Assembly (NCBI GenBank): GCA_036571765.1
Contig: BROE01000001.1
Span: 1,054,001 to 1,118,000 of the forward strand
Direction: 5' to 3'
Length of the DNA: 64,000 nt
Source of the DNA: Plecoglossus altivelis
Lineage: Eukaryota; Chordata; Actinopteri; Osmeriformes; Plecoglossidae
Shown here: one piece after another, positions 24,701 to 38,198 of the stretch
How positions within the stretch are numbered: the stretch's first letter is position 1
Layout of the letters: every line of letters begins with the position of its first letter
The notes under the pieces: generated by a model
The model's input: the letters and a program-made list of their open reading frames with translations, nothing else
Databases searched by the model: none
What the model was told of the DNA's origin: nothing
Made by a program: the position numbers and the translations under genes

Positions 24701-27700
24701 TATATTTCTTTTCATCGGTTTTGCAGATTGTCTCCATTTACTGCTGTAGGTACTTTGATACTATTCCCTCATATGACTTCTCATATCCACTGGCCATACA
24801 CAATAGCAGACATTTTCAGTTCACCTAACTTGACCAACACTGGAATTAGGCCACACACAGTTCACTGCAACAACAACAACATAGACACACACGCACACTC
24901 CCTCTGAGTTCCAACATGACGTTATTCCTGTCAACCCTGTCCTGGGATATTGAAACACTTGTTTTTTTGCCTCCAGCTGAGGTCAACTGTGCTGGGTCAC
25001 AGTTTTTAGCTCACAAACTGGCCCTATGTTTGTCATGCCCGCCTGTGTGTCGGTGTGTGTGTGTGTGTGTGTTGTATCTGGTGGTTCTAACTGTTTTCAT
25101 ATCGAACCCCCCGCGCTGACTGTTACAGCAGGGACAGAGTGTCAACCTGGCCGCAGGCCTGTCACTGCTGACAATCTGTGTCAGATGATGGAAACAGTCC
25201 TGTGAGCCTGCGTAGGGTCCTGGTAATCTGAAATGAGAGGTTTGGACAGACATTCCTGGGAAATTGGACAATGAAATCTCCTTATGGCCTTGGGGGTTTC
25301 TTGGGCCATCGTTTTTCATGCTAGCATCCCAGACTAGCTGGCACGTTGGCTGTCTAAGCATGATGGCTATGTGCAAGCGGGGGAAACTTGTTTAGCTTCT
25401 CTTCTCAAATCTACAGCATCCTCTCTTTCTCCAAAGAGCTTTTCGTGTTCCGACATCCATTCTTAATAACAACTGATAGTACCAGGACTATTTAATCAAT
25501 GTGCAGTAATCTTCCCCTGTGGACCCATCCCCATAACAATTACCTAATGGACTTATTTAGCCTGGTGTGTTATATGCAGTAGGTTGGCCTGTTTTGGTTT
25601 TGCGTCTCTGCCTCTCATCCTGTTGACTGCTGCCCACCTACATTGTCTGGGCCCAAGCCAGAACCCAGGATCTCCCTTTCACCGTGCGCTTGTTAAATGG
25701 TCTGTAGTCTGCCTCTCCCAAGACAAAAAAGACAACATGCCTTGATGCCTGAGGACCACGGCCCGCTCAGCCGAATGTCACCCTAAGCTGTTGCGCTGCC
25801 CCTTTTCTCCTCCCCCCCTTTCTTTTTATTGGCTCTGCTTCTTTCACCAGCCCTTCCCTCCCCATTTCTCTTTTTCCCCTCCCCCCATTAAATTACCTAA
25901 GCTGCATGTGTGTTGCACATCTGTTGCATTTGCGTCTGGCGGTGCACTCAGTGCAGGGAAGGAGAGACCGAGGTAGAGAGGGAGACTGGGAAGAAGAGAC
26001 ACACACTTGCTGCCTAGAAACAGGCTACAGTCTCTCATGGCAGCGGTTGCTTAGCATGGGAGAGAGGAGCGTGGAGGGAGAGGACACGAAGGAAGAGAAT
26101 AAACCAGCTGCAGTCAGCTGACTGCCCTTGGTGTTTTGAACAGGTTGATGCCGTTGAAAGCGAGGGAGGGAGGAGGAGAGAGGGAGAGGCTGGAGAGGGG
26201 GAGAGAGGGAGAGGGTGGAGAGAGAGAGGCAAGCTGGGAGGAAGAGAGAGAGGGCGAGCAGTACCATCTGAGCTGAATGTATAATCAAGCAGCTGCTGCC
26301 TCTGTCATGTGAGTGATACCAGCGGAAGGGAGTTGAGCGAGCTAGAGAGAGGAGAAACTCACACAGTGCTGCACGGTAGCCGTGGCTGGCGAATGGAGAG
26401 AGCAGGGGGATGGAGTGCTCTCAACGGAGGCCGATCCGGACTCCCCCCAACTTGCTCAGGACAGACTGGCACGAGCAGGTGGCATCGCTAACGTGACAGC
26501 CCCGCCGCTGCAGACCTCCCTTGCCATCTCTGGCAAGACCCCTGGGCAGCGCTAGCTCTGGGGGAGAGGGAGGGGGGGGGCAGGGGTGTCCTTTTCTCTC
26601 TTTCTCCGTGTGCGGTGCGTCAAGCCTAGCGAGCGTTCACACACCGCCGCTCTTATTTTTCCTCTCATGGGTGTTTTTTCCCTCCGCTTGCCGTCTTTCC
26701 TTTTTCTATTTGCGCCCCTGCGCTAACGGCAGCCCCCGTCAGAGGAGACCACAGATCTGGTAAGCAGAGGGATGGGAGGGATTGGGATGACGACTGGTGA
26801 GCGCTTGATGTCAACACGTTGTACTCCCATGTCTCATCTTTGTTGTCACGCACCCTGTCACTGTCTGGATGTCACAAACTGCGTTGTTTGTTTACGCTTC
26901 TCGCAAACTAGTCAGGTCCTGAGTCGAATGTATCGCAGATTTGCCCGTCGCCTTGCCACTGGAAAAAGGGCTGTGTTGTCACGGCTCTGTAGCGCTACCT
27001 GTTTGATTAGGAAGGCTGGGCACGGTGGAGCTGGCATGTTACAGCCGGCCTCGCCCCGTCTCCCTAACCCGCCAGCTCAGAGAGGCGGTGACCCAGCCCC
27101 CTGCCAACCCTCTATCAACAAGCTTGAACCATAGCTGCTGCTGAAAGGGAGGGGCCAAAGCTCAGGTTGTCTAATAGTGTAAGGAGGCTTGCAGAGACGT
27201 TACGTAAGATTGTAAATGCCAGGTAGAGGGTTAAAGTCCCTAGGTTGTGACGTGTCAGTCCCTTCAGGGAGAGCTCCGCACCGCAAGGGTAATACAGCTG
27301 TTCAAGAGACGTTCACCAGCAGGCCAGTCCTATGGACCCTCTCTCCCTATCACTTTGGGATTATTCACTGGTATAATCCTGCATGGGGTATCTCTGGGCC
27401 GGTGGTTAAGGGAGGTCAGAATGATTACTGAGGTTAAATTCAGCGCGATGACCGTCAGGGGAGGTCGTCCCCACCTGTCAGTGTCGCTCAGGTCGTGCTC
27501 GGTCGGTCCCAAGGTGGGTGAACCTGGCAACCCCCGTTCAGCTTCTTTGGTATCTTTTTAATTTCTACCTCTGCTGTCCTGTCTAGTGTGTGTTGGTCAA
27601 ATGTCACTTAACTGCTACTTATGTTATGTCCATCGGTCGTTGGTGTTTTAGATTGTTTACTTATCAGGAGGTCAACAATTTGATACATTTTGCTTATTGC

Positions 27701-29821
27701 AGTACTGTTAGTGTGATGTACGGTTGTATTCAGTACTGAAGGCACAGATGGTACGCACAAGTAGGAAGTATGTGAGAATGTGTGTATTGAGTGCTACGTG
27801 GGTTTGTACACCGTACATGGTGTCCATGAAGGCATGGGAGGTAGTGCACAGAGCTCTCCATGTAGAGCAGATGAACACCACTAGCCCTCCTGACCTGCTA
27901 ACCGCCTCCACTCTCTCCAACTGCAACAAGAGTTGCCCACGCAGATACTCTTACAAACGCGCACACATTTATTTGACTTGAGTTCCCCACGAGTTGAGTT
28001 CACAAGGCAGTGTAGAATATGACATTCTTTTGTAAATATGGCCAGTATGGCACTTGACTCCCGCTTTCTCTCCTGTTGTCCCTCAGGCTTACTCCCAAGA
28101 TGCCTACCTGCGGGGTCACGGCGCCTACAGCGGAAACGCCCGTCACATCCCAGAGCCGCCCCCCGTATGCTACCCCAGAGTAGACTGTAAGCCCCCGGGG
28201 ATGGCCCAGGCTACAGATGTGTCCCGGGCTGGGGCACCCCCTGACCTCGGCTACCGCAAGGAGATCCCCGTTCCTCCTTCCCCATCTCCCCAGCGGCAGA
28301 CAGCAGCGTGCATGAGAAATGAGAGCGTGCGGACGGCGGTGGTTCCGCCAGACACGGTGCACAGCAGTCGCGTGGGTCTACCCCTGACTCATCGAGTGGA
28401 CTACCTGGATCCAGTTTATCTCAGGGGGAGGCCTGGCTCAGTGTCCCAGTACCCCCTGATGCCCAGAAAAATGGACGTGTACTCCCCAGGGATGGTCCCC
28501 TACGGCCCTCCGCCACCCCACTTTCCACCTAGCCACCAGAACATCGACTGGCGTACCTACCAGACGTACCGGGAATATATAGACAACAAGGGCATCCACT
28601 CTCACGGTAGCTGGACCATCCAAGAGAGGCTGGATAGCATGCGAGCCTCAAGCCACAACACCTTCAACACTGGCCACCACATCCCTCGCGGGGGATGGGG
28701 CGGACACCCTAGGATGGCTCTTCGCCGCAGAAGCACATCCCACGACCGGGCTTACCACGGCCCCCCACCCCCCTTCCACCTTCCCCCGCGTAGCGCGTCC
28801 CAGGACCGCATGAGCATGGCAGAGAGGAGCGCCCCGCCCAGGAACTGGCCGCCGCGAAGTGTGTCCCAAGACGCCCTGGTACTAAAGGCCCGTGCACGGT
28901 CCACGGACTACCCAGACCCAGACGTGACCCGGCCTGCGGACTGGAGGGGCTACAGCCGGGCGGAGCAGGCCAGTCGGCCTGCCAGACAGTCCCTCCCCAG
29001 CCAGCCCCCACTGCACAGGCCTGTGTATGGTGGCAGTGTCCAGGCCGCTACTAACTCAAGGCTGTACACGAAAGGACCAGAGCAGGTCCATTTCCATGCC
29101 TCGCCCATGCCTGTGGACAGGCCCTCTTATCTGGGGAAGAGTATGGAGCCCTCACCTAATGACCAAAGGGTCGGGGGGAAAGGTACCAATGGAAGCCAGG
29201 CAGGTCAGCAGACCCACAGTAGAGGACAGGCAGAGAGCATGCAGCCTGGAGGAGGGGAGGGTGCTGGGAGAGAGGTTGGTGTCCGGTCTTCCTCCTGCTC
29301 TGCTTCCAGTAGTAAACAGCAGCGGCCTGGTATTCTCAAGATTCACCACCAAGAGCCCCAGAGCCAGTTGAACGGGCGGAGTCCGAGCGAGGCTGGGGGT
29401 GTTGTCCTCAGGGAGAAACCACCTCCGGGGAAGAGCAGCCACCCTCTCCGCCACCCTTCCTACATCCTGGCTGTCAACGAGGAAGGGACAGAGCCCGCTG
29501 TGGCAGATGCAGTCTGCTGGTTGCCCAACGACGCTCGGCGGGAGATGCAGATGAGGCGCCTGGACGAGCAGCGACTGACCTCTTGCTCCAGCAACCTGGA
29601 TGAATCTCTGGATGCCATTCCTTTCATCGGTAAGGAAAGGGCCCCCACCCCCCGGCAAAGTGTGCGCGCGTATGCACACACACAGTCGCCATGGCAACTG
29701 CTCAGCAGGGATAGGGGGAGGCTAGGGCCAGTTATAGAACTGCTGGATAGATAGCAGCAGTCATCTGTACAGACTCAAGAGTCAGGACCAGGGAGGAGAG
29801 ATGCAGTAGATTTCCCAAGTG

Positions 29822-29867
<46 letters not shown>

Positions 29868-32800
29868 ACGCACGCGCACGTGTGTACACAAATTACAATG
29901 GGTCCCACAATCAGCTCAAGAACTAGACACTCTTTGAAGTTTATTTTCTGTATGTGTCCTCTTTATAACCCAACGGAGTGCAGTGCCACAATTTAAGTTT
30001 GTATAAGCATTTTGACATCAAATTATGAAAAAAAGAATTTGCCGGCAGTTTGGTTTGCTCTTCTCATGTCCCAGCCCCTGGTCTGAAGAAGGTTTCCTAC
30101 AAATGTCTCAAAAACACATCACTCAGCTTTTACAACTGATCCACTACTTTCAAAGGGACTGGCTAGTGAACAGAATGACATAGCGGATTTACTTTTAGTA
30201 AACATCAGTGAATTTTGTTACATAAATGAATGTTTACTGATACCTGCACATACAAAGTGTACAAGCGCAGTATGGTGAATTAGGCCGCAATGACAACTGG
30301 CTCAACCATTGTACATGTAATTAGTTTTTTGATATGAACAAAATATGTTTGCAGAGCCATAGCTTGCTGTGATGTCACAGAGGTCCAAAACTGTTCATAT
30401 TTTGTGCATAATATATAATATCTAACATTTTTCGAATAGAAAAACAAATGGCGCCATTTACCTCTGTGAAGAAAACATTGACAGTTAAAGACATGGGTTG
30501 AGTGGAAGTGATTTTGAGCTAAAGTAAACACAAAGTCATGCTGAGTCATTGTCAGAAATAGTCTTCAGAGTCTATAAAGTTTTTGCTCTACCTATCATTG
30601 CTCGTTCAACCACTTTCAATAGAGAAATGTCAAGTTTCATGCACAAGACAGACTATAGACCGCTGAACATGGTTTAAGATCACATTTATATCTTTTGAAT
30701 ATCAAAGAGGATGTCACTTGGTATCCATGCAATATACAAAACACAATATAAGCATCTATGTTGAAGTAGTAGCAGTTGAATGTCGAGCGAGGCTAGTCTT
30801 GAGGGTATGATGGCTAACTATTATGTTGACATGTGCATATCTTAATTCCTTCAAGCCCTTAATATATTATTTTCAAGAAACTGTAGGCAAGGGTAAACTA
30901 GCCGGTGCTTTAGTTTGGGCTAGCTTTCTAGTTAACCATTGCGAAGGTGTCCATGATTACCAGGTTTGAGCCATGACGAGGCTAACACCCACTGAATTGC
31001 ATAGTAAACAAACTAGACACGTAACAAACTTACACATTCATGTCTAACACAGCTCACAGGTTAACAATATGCGTCCAATGTAATGTTTATATTGCATGAG
31101 TTCAAACCCCTGTATTTTGATCTCAAATGAATACAAAAACAATTCAGTCCCTCTCCTGACACTCTTGCATGAACTGCAGATATCCCTAAGCTTTAATCAA
31201 ACCTGTCTTAGGTTTGGACTATACCCTTTTCTCTCCAAAAGCTCAGTACTAAAACACAAAAACTCTGATAAATTCATTTCATTAGTGTCTTTAAAGGTAG
31301 ACAGCACTAACAAATGTATTCAGCTGTAGACCGCCAAAATAAAACAAAACAAAATGACCATGCCTTTGTTAAGACAGACATTGAAGACAGAAGCCTACAT
31401 AAAAATGTTTGCAACTTTGCATTCCAAGCCTTAAAGTATCCTGAATGAGCAATTGGCTGTCAAATAAAACAGTAGGCTGGTCAGTTTGAATTCCAAAATC
31501 ATTGTGTCTTTGCACCAATGCTTTGTTAGTTTGTTGTGTTTTTTTATGATGGGGTATTTGATATTTAAGATTCAGAGTTATTGTCTAACGAACTTTTAGA
31601 GTTTTTGTCATGGACTGTTGTCACATGACCAGACATTTTGCTCATTGTCATTAAAGCAGAGGCAAAATCAAACGTTGCATAATACAAATGCATATTTAAA
31701 CTTTTAAACAGATATTATAGGTTGCAATATTATCTTATTAAAATTTGCTAATAATTAATGGATTTATTGGGATTATTTCCCACTGTATATGTCATTAGTC
31801 TTTTAGGAGTCCATACCAGCATTTAGGACTAACTATTCAGTCTACCAAGGTGACTGTATTGTAGCCTAGTTTAGACAGCACAGTCTGTACTCTCGAAAAA
31901 GAGGCCGATAAGTTTCACATTGCTTCTTATAAAGATACTTGGCTTGAAAAATTTGTTGTGTCTCTAAGGCTGATCTACTTTTTAAATTTTGGGAGGACAG
32001 AAAGGATTTCTGCCCTCTTCAGGTGCTTGAGTGGTGGATCTGGGTCACTGTTCAGGCTAGGCTTGAGTATTTTTTAGGGTGGGCCCATGGGACACTGCTC
32101 ATTTTGCCCTGGCCCATTTGAGAAAGAGGCTTCACTGCTTAGCACATTTGTGAGAGGGCTAACAGACCCTCGGAGTATCGTTAAAAAAAATCTATTTGAA
32201 AGCTGTCCATCCAGCATTAAGTCAGTAAGTGTTGCAGTTTTTCTAGACAGTTCATGATCTCTTGGTTTAAAATGTTCTTTTTATGGATTTCTCAAGACTC
32301 AAACGCATTATTAGCCACCAACCAAAGACTGGTGTCCGACCATCAGTAAAATAAACTAGAACCAAGCTATTTTATAATCAGTTTTATAAAAAAAAAAACT
32401 TTTTTTAAACAATATAAGCAGATTTTCATTTCATTTTGCACGTCAAAGACTGCTTTAGAAATTATTTTCGTTGAGGGAGAGTTTATTTTCAGGCCTATTT
32501 TCAGGTGGTATCACAGACAGTGTAACCTTTGCCCCTAGTCATGGACAACCACTATCCTATGCCAGGCCAGCTGCAGACAAAGCGGGCAGTGACAGTTACA
32601 ACGTGGCAGGAGCTCCATTCTGAGCCCGTTGCCCTGCTCGGGGTTACAACAGTACTCTGATTGAAAGTCTCTCCGGTCAGACATCAATGATCCATTTGAA
32701 TGGTCCTTCTGGATCTGTTCCTCCTTGTCATGTGAGTCAAGACTGCTTCCTATGGGCTCCAGAACAGCCAGAATAGGGCTGGATGCTCTCTCTGCCTCAG

Positions 32801-35800
32801 AACAGATCACATAGCTTCATTCTCTGATCTCAAAGACTAGAGGTGAAGAGTTCTGTTTGACTGGTTTTAATGTCCATCAAAGGTGACACAGGATTATGTT
32901 GAAGTGCTTTACTGACCATTTTTTTCTAAAGTTGTTCTGGAAGTTTCCCCAAGTGTCATGCTGTGAAGTTTGGGATTAGGTCAACACATTTCCCTAACAC
33001 CAGTGTCTGAACATGGAGCTCTCTGCTTTCAAGAGAAAATCGACAATATCTGTCCTGTGGACATGTTGTAAGCTCCAGAATGACTTTTCATGAAACTATA
33101 AGGATCCTTCAGCCAATTGCTGGGTGCATTTCCATCACACTAACTTTCTCATGAAGATTAGACAATTATTGCAGACAAGTATCCAAAGTGTCAATATTCC
33201 GGGAAGTATTCTACGTTGGAAATTCCATGAAAATTGATAGGAATACATGGGAGTCTAAACTGGGATTGATCAAAATTGCAGGTTAGCCTAGATCAGGGAA
33301 CTGAAATGCAGTTCAGAAAAATACCATAAATTAATGCAAATTCTGGAGTTCCTCCATCACATTAATCTAATTTAATTTCTTTTTATTCAATTCATGCATG
33401 TTGAATACATAATTGAAATAACAAATTAAAGTTCAACTCGTAAATCAGGGAAAAAACATTTTTTGGCTTGCATGTGTGTTTTTGACCAAGCTAAATGTTT
33501 GCATAGGAGTGTGTGGGTGGGTGTGTTTGTGTTTTTAAATTACCTTAAAATTTCCCATAAATTCCTGTTTACGGTTTTTCATATTTCCCAAACTTTCTAT
33601 CTTAACGTCCAATAGAAAGTTTATTGTTGTTGCGATCAATCAGAAATGTTGAGCTCTGCAAGCTCTTCCTCCAAAGCTACCATATTTTGGATTATTCTAC
33701 CCCTGCAACTCAATGGGTCCTACTTTTTGCTCCCTGGAAGTCAATGTAGACACTGGTTCCTGCGGTGGAAATGCTGCTTATGTTGCTGTTGTAGTGGATG
33801 GGCCTGCCAGGACTGTGATTGCAGCCACTTGCAGCTGGAGAAGCTGGGAGGGTTTAGTTGAGGTCACAGTATTGGTGTTTTTGGAGGGTATGAGAAATTG
33901 GCATTGGTGCATGAGGAGAGACCTGTAGATCCACTGTAATTCATATGGTTGAGGACAGCTTTTTGGTATGTTCTTTGTCACGTGAAGTTTATTTATAGAG
34001 CACGTTTAAAAGCAACAACCATTTACCAAATTGTTGAACCGTCAGAGCAGCAAAAGCCATCAAACTGTACAGTCAAAACAGTTTAAGCAACAGAAAAGAC
34101 TAATATGTCATGCTGTGTCGAAGGTCAAAGAATAAAAATGATTTGAACGGTTCAAAAACATGCAACAGACAGGTCTTTAGAGAGTTTGGGGGCTGCTTTG
34201 AAGTGCGGTGGATAGATCTAAATGGGTCAGTTTGCGTGTATAGGGTGACCGAGGATAAAAGAGTTGCTGAAGATTGGTGCCCCATCAATGAGGGTGGAGG
34301 GTTAGGAACTGTAGAAAAACATTGGATGCCCTGGCGCTGCACACACATTGCCGCCTTCTCCTTGGCCCTTGGCGGACGACAGCAGTCGAGCTTGAACTAG
34401 AAACTGGGACAGTGGCTTTTAAATTTAGCTCTGAAAGCCCCTGCCTGACTGTGGAGAGCAACTCTGTACTCTGAGCTGTTCCGGCCTGCCTTAGAGCCCC
34501 AAACTTAAGGGGGATTTTGACAAGAAGAACTAACGAGATGGTTTCCAAACAGTGGGAGGCATGATGAAGTGATGTGGCCTGGTTCTATTGGTAGTCTCAC
34601 CAAAGTTTTCAGTAGCAGGTTATATTTACTGTGTTTCTTTCGTTTTCTTCTCTCTTCTACTAAATTCTGCAGAAGAGTACTTGCTGAGGCTGCAAACTGA
34701 AATAACTTCGAGTCCTACTTTTATCTTACCACGGTAATCCAAAGTAAGATAAAGTGGTGAGGATGATGTGGAAGATTGACTTTTGAGTTTAAAACATCTT
34801 TTGACAATTAAACATCCTTTGTATATTAAATAGGGACATCACCTTCTATCCATGTGCAATGACATGTGACAGCAGTATAACACGTTTTGTTTGGAATGTA
34901 ACTGGTGTGTGCTGTTTGTTTGTAGACGAGCCTGCTAGCCCTAGTGTTGACCATGAGGCCACGCCCATTCCAGCCTCCGCTGTCATATCTGCTGGTCCAG
35001 CAATCACTACAGTCCCACCCAGCCCCACCTCCCCGTGCCCCCTCATTCGTCGGCAGTTGTCACATGATCAAGGTAAGCGCTTTGTCAGACAGTTGTCTTC
35101 TGTGTTTGTTTGTAATGGGATTTATGATGGCCCTGTTATAAATGCTCACTGCCACACAGCTCTCTCTGGGACAAAATTACCCACCCTAGAATAAATCTGT
35201 CAAATGTTATTGTTTGAATGGGCTGAAAATAATCCCTTACCTTCCAGATAATCATATATTTTCACAAACCTCTTCGTCATCAAACAAGAGTCCCTCCACC
35301 ACGTCACACAACAACCCAATCTGCGTACACCACTTAAGTGATGGAGATTTGAGCCTACCTGTAATACAGAAACGCAGACTAACGCTTTCTTTAACATGTC
35401 ATTGCTCTTCGTTTTTAGAGTCCCTCCGAAATGCTATCTTGGAATCAGAAAATGGTAACAAAACTGAGCGCTCCAAGTCCTATGATGAGGGTCTGGACAA
35501 CTACAGAGAAGAGGGCAGAGGGTGAGGTTTCATCAGCAGAGGGCTTCATCTCGTGAACAACCATCAGCTACGCCTTTTTTCATTACTTTGTCTGATTTAA
35601 TCTGAGTTAACCCTAAATCTTTCCTCGCTTTGCCTTATCTTACTCTTCCTGCAGACGGTCATCTAGTAAGCACATGCCCAGCTTGCGTGGACTCAGAAAG
35701 GTGAGCACTTTAATCATTTTCTCAAACTGCCAGGAAATAATTTGTGAAAAGGGGAACTGCTTTCTAATATAATCATACTAAGAAGGATATTTCCACTGGG

Positions 35801-38166
35801 GCACCTATGTACACTCTTGTTGTTGTTTGTGAACAGGCTTCACCCGATTCTCGTTTCATTCGAAACTCCCTTGACTAGTGGTGTCATATGGTTTCCTAGC
35901 AGCACTAGGCTTTCTTCTTGATATTTTTCACAGCTCTAAACATGTATTGTTGTAGTGTATTAGGCTAGGCATCGATGCCCTCAAGATATAGTCATTTACC
36001 ACTGGATTAGTGTTTGGTTATATCTGCCCACCTTGTACTCCAGCTGGTATTGCTATGTCTTTGTGCATACCCAGGCTCTGGATGGACACAAGTCTTCAGA
36101 TGAGTCATGCTCCAGGAGGGACTCGTCCTCCGACATCTTCAGCGACTCTACGAAAGAGGGTTGGCTCAACTTCCGGCAGCTCAACACAGATAAGAATAAG
36201 GTACACACACACACACACACACATGCGCGCGCAAGCGCACCTTGTCTCCCTTTTTTTCAAAACGGCACGCCTGAGCTGTATCTGTCTGTCTCTTCAGCGA
36301 GTGGGTGGGGGAATGAAGTCCTGGAAGCAGATGTATGCAGTTCTGCGAGGCCACGCTCTCACCCTCTACAAGGACAAGAAGGAGGGGCTGGCTCACCTCT
36401 CCTCCACCCAGTCTGACGAGGAGCCTCAGCCAATCAGCATCAAGGCCTGCCTAATTGACATATCCTACAGCGACACAAAACGCAAAAACGTGCTGCGTCT
36501 CACAACGTCGGATTGCGAGTACCTTTTCCAGGCTGAGGGGCGGGATGACATGCTGTCGTGGATCCGACTCATCCAAGAGAACAGTACCGTCGATGAGGAG
36601 GTGGGCTCAGGGTTCCGCAGCGTATTCGCTTGCACCATTTGATTGAACAATCTTTAAGATGATAACAAAATTCAGACATTTCTGCTCATGGCTAATGGCT
36701 AGCTTTCTCTGGAATGTGATTGTGGCTAAGGTTTATTGAAAGCCCTGTGACTCACATGCTTGGTATTTGACACAGGGAGCTGTGCAAATGACCAGGCCCA
36801 ACCCTGATGGCTGAACGTTGTTCGAAATGACTTGCTTGTCTTTTCCACAGACAACACCAAAGAGAGAAAGTGACAAGTTGACTTCAATGTTTGCCTCAAC
36901 CACAATTTGAAATATAATGTTTGTTTACAACATTTAAACATATTTCCAATAATATGATAATATGATGTCCTGCAAATATAAAGGAATATATAAGCCGTCC
37001 CCACCCTCCAAAAAAAAAACAAGCACTGCACAACCTAAACCAGTAAACATAGCTTCAGTCCTTTCTTATTGACTGTGGAGAGATATTCTCAGCCTCTCTC
37101 CCCATCTCTCCTCACACATCACCGCTGGTCTTCTCTGAATAGGGGGGGTTGAACAGTGGCCTTGTTTGTTCGGTGCTTGTCCATTTGCAGTTAGGCCCCA
37201 GGGCTCGGTTTGCGGTCTCCAGTTTCCAAAGAGGCTCTCTCTGGTGGGACTGAACCCATGACCACCAGGATGCCTAACCACAGCATTCCGGGAGCTTCGG
37301 AGTGGATAATTGCAAAATCCCCTGGTTCCCCTGTTTGAAATCTCTGAAGACAAATATTGTCTTTTTGATAAGAAAGATTATCTCACAGATACTGTGTCTT
37401 ATCAACATGTCCTTTCATTACTGTTTTAATTGTTTGTGGGCTACATGCTACGTATGTCTCTATCTCATTCACCAATGTCGTTCTGTGTCGGCTCTAGAAT
37501 GCTGCCATCACCAGTCAGGACCTGATCAGCAGGAAAATCAAAGAGTACAACACCATGATGAGGTATGTGCTCAGAGGCTCCACACCGCCCCCGAGGGGTT
37601 GCAACTTAGTACTGCACCCCACGTGCAAACAGCCATGTTAGACCTACTGCTTTTAGCCACCTGTCACCCACAGAATTGTCACCACATCCATGTATCTTCG
37701 TTGTTTGGACCACGTGCGGTGTTGGCAGATTTAATTTCTACTCTTCAGAACTGTCCAGTCACTCACCCCTAAAAGTTATTGAATATGTTTACGTGTGTGT
37801 TTGACAGCACTCCAAGCAGCAGGACAGAGCCCTCCCCCAAAACCTCGCGGCAGTCTCTCAGCATCAAGCAGGCCTTCCTGGGGGGCAAGGGAGAGGCAAA
37901 AAACCAGAGCCCCCACTCCCCTAAGGCAGGAGAGGACAGGAAGGCACTCCGAGGTAAGGCCATCACAACCTGCAGGGCTGGACTCACTGAGGGCAGATGG
38001 CTGCAGGTAGACATGGGGAGAATGGACGTTTTGACAGCAAAACGCAATGGAATTTTGAAAGGTCACTTATCCTCAATATTCGAATGCCTAAGTTTGTTGT
38101 GGTTGAATTAGGAGTCCATTTTTCTCCATCTCTGTGGTTGGACTACTGTGCTCAGTTGGTTGCTGT

Positions 38167-38198
<32 letters not shown>

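Larger units (their letters stand above)
29630..34925 (+). other. arhgap21 intron 7
   Basis: This 5.3-kb intron opens, after about 195 nt, with a 66-bp alternating purine-pyrimidine tract (listed separately). It is otherwise AT-rich. A stretch near 33978-34090 resembles a dispersed fish repeat. No coding exon was found. Confidence 0.6.

Noticed and set aside
29152..29697. 181-aa minus-strand open frame
   Set aside because: It is a shadow of the large arhgap21 exon 7 and has no domain of its own.
33646..33928. Overlapping open frames with Cys-rich peptide (CCLCCCCSGWACQDCDC)
   Set aside because: They lie deep in arhgap21 intron 7 with no splice-compatible context or known homology; Cys codons come from TGCTG/TGTTG runs.
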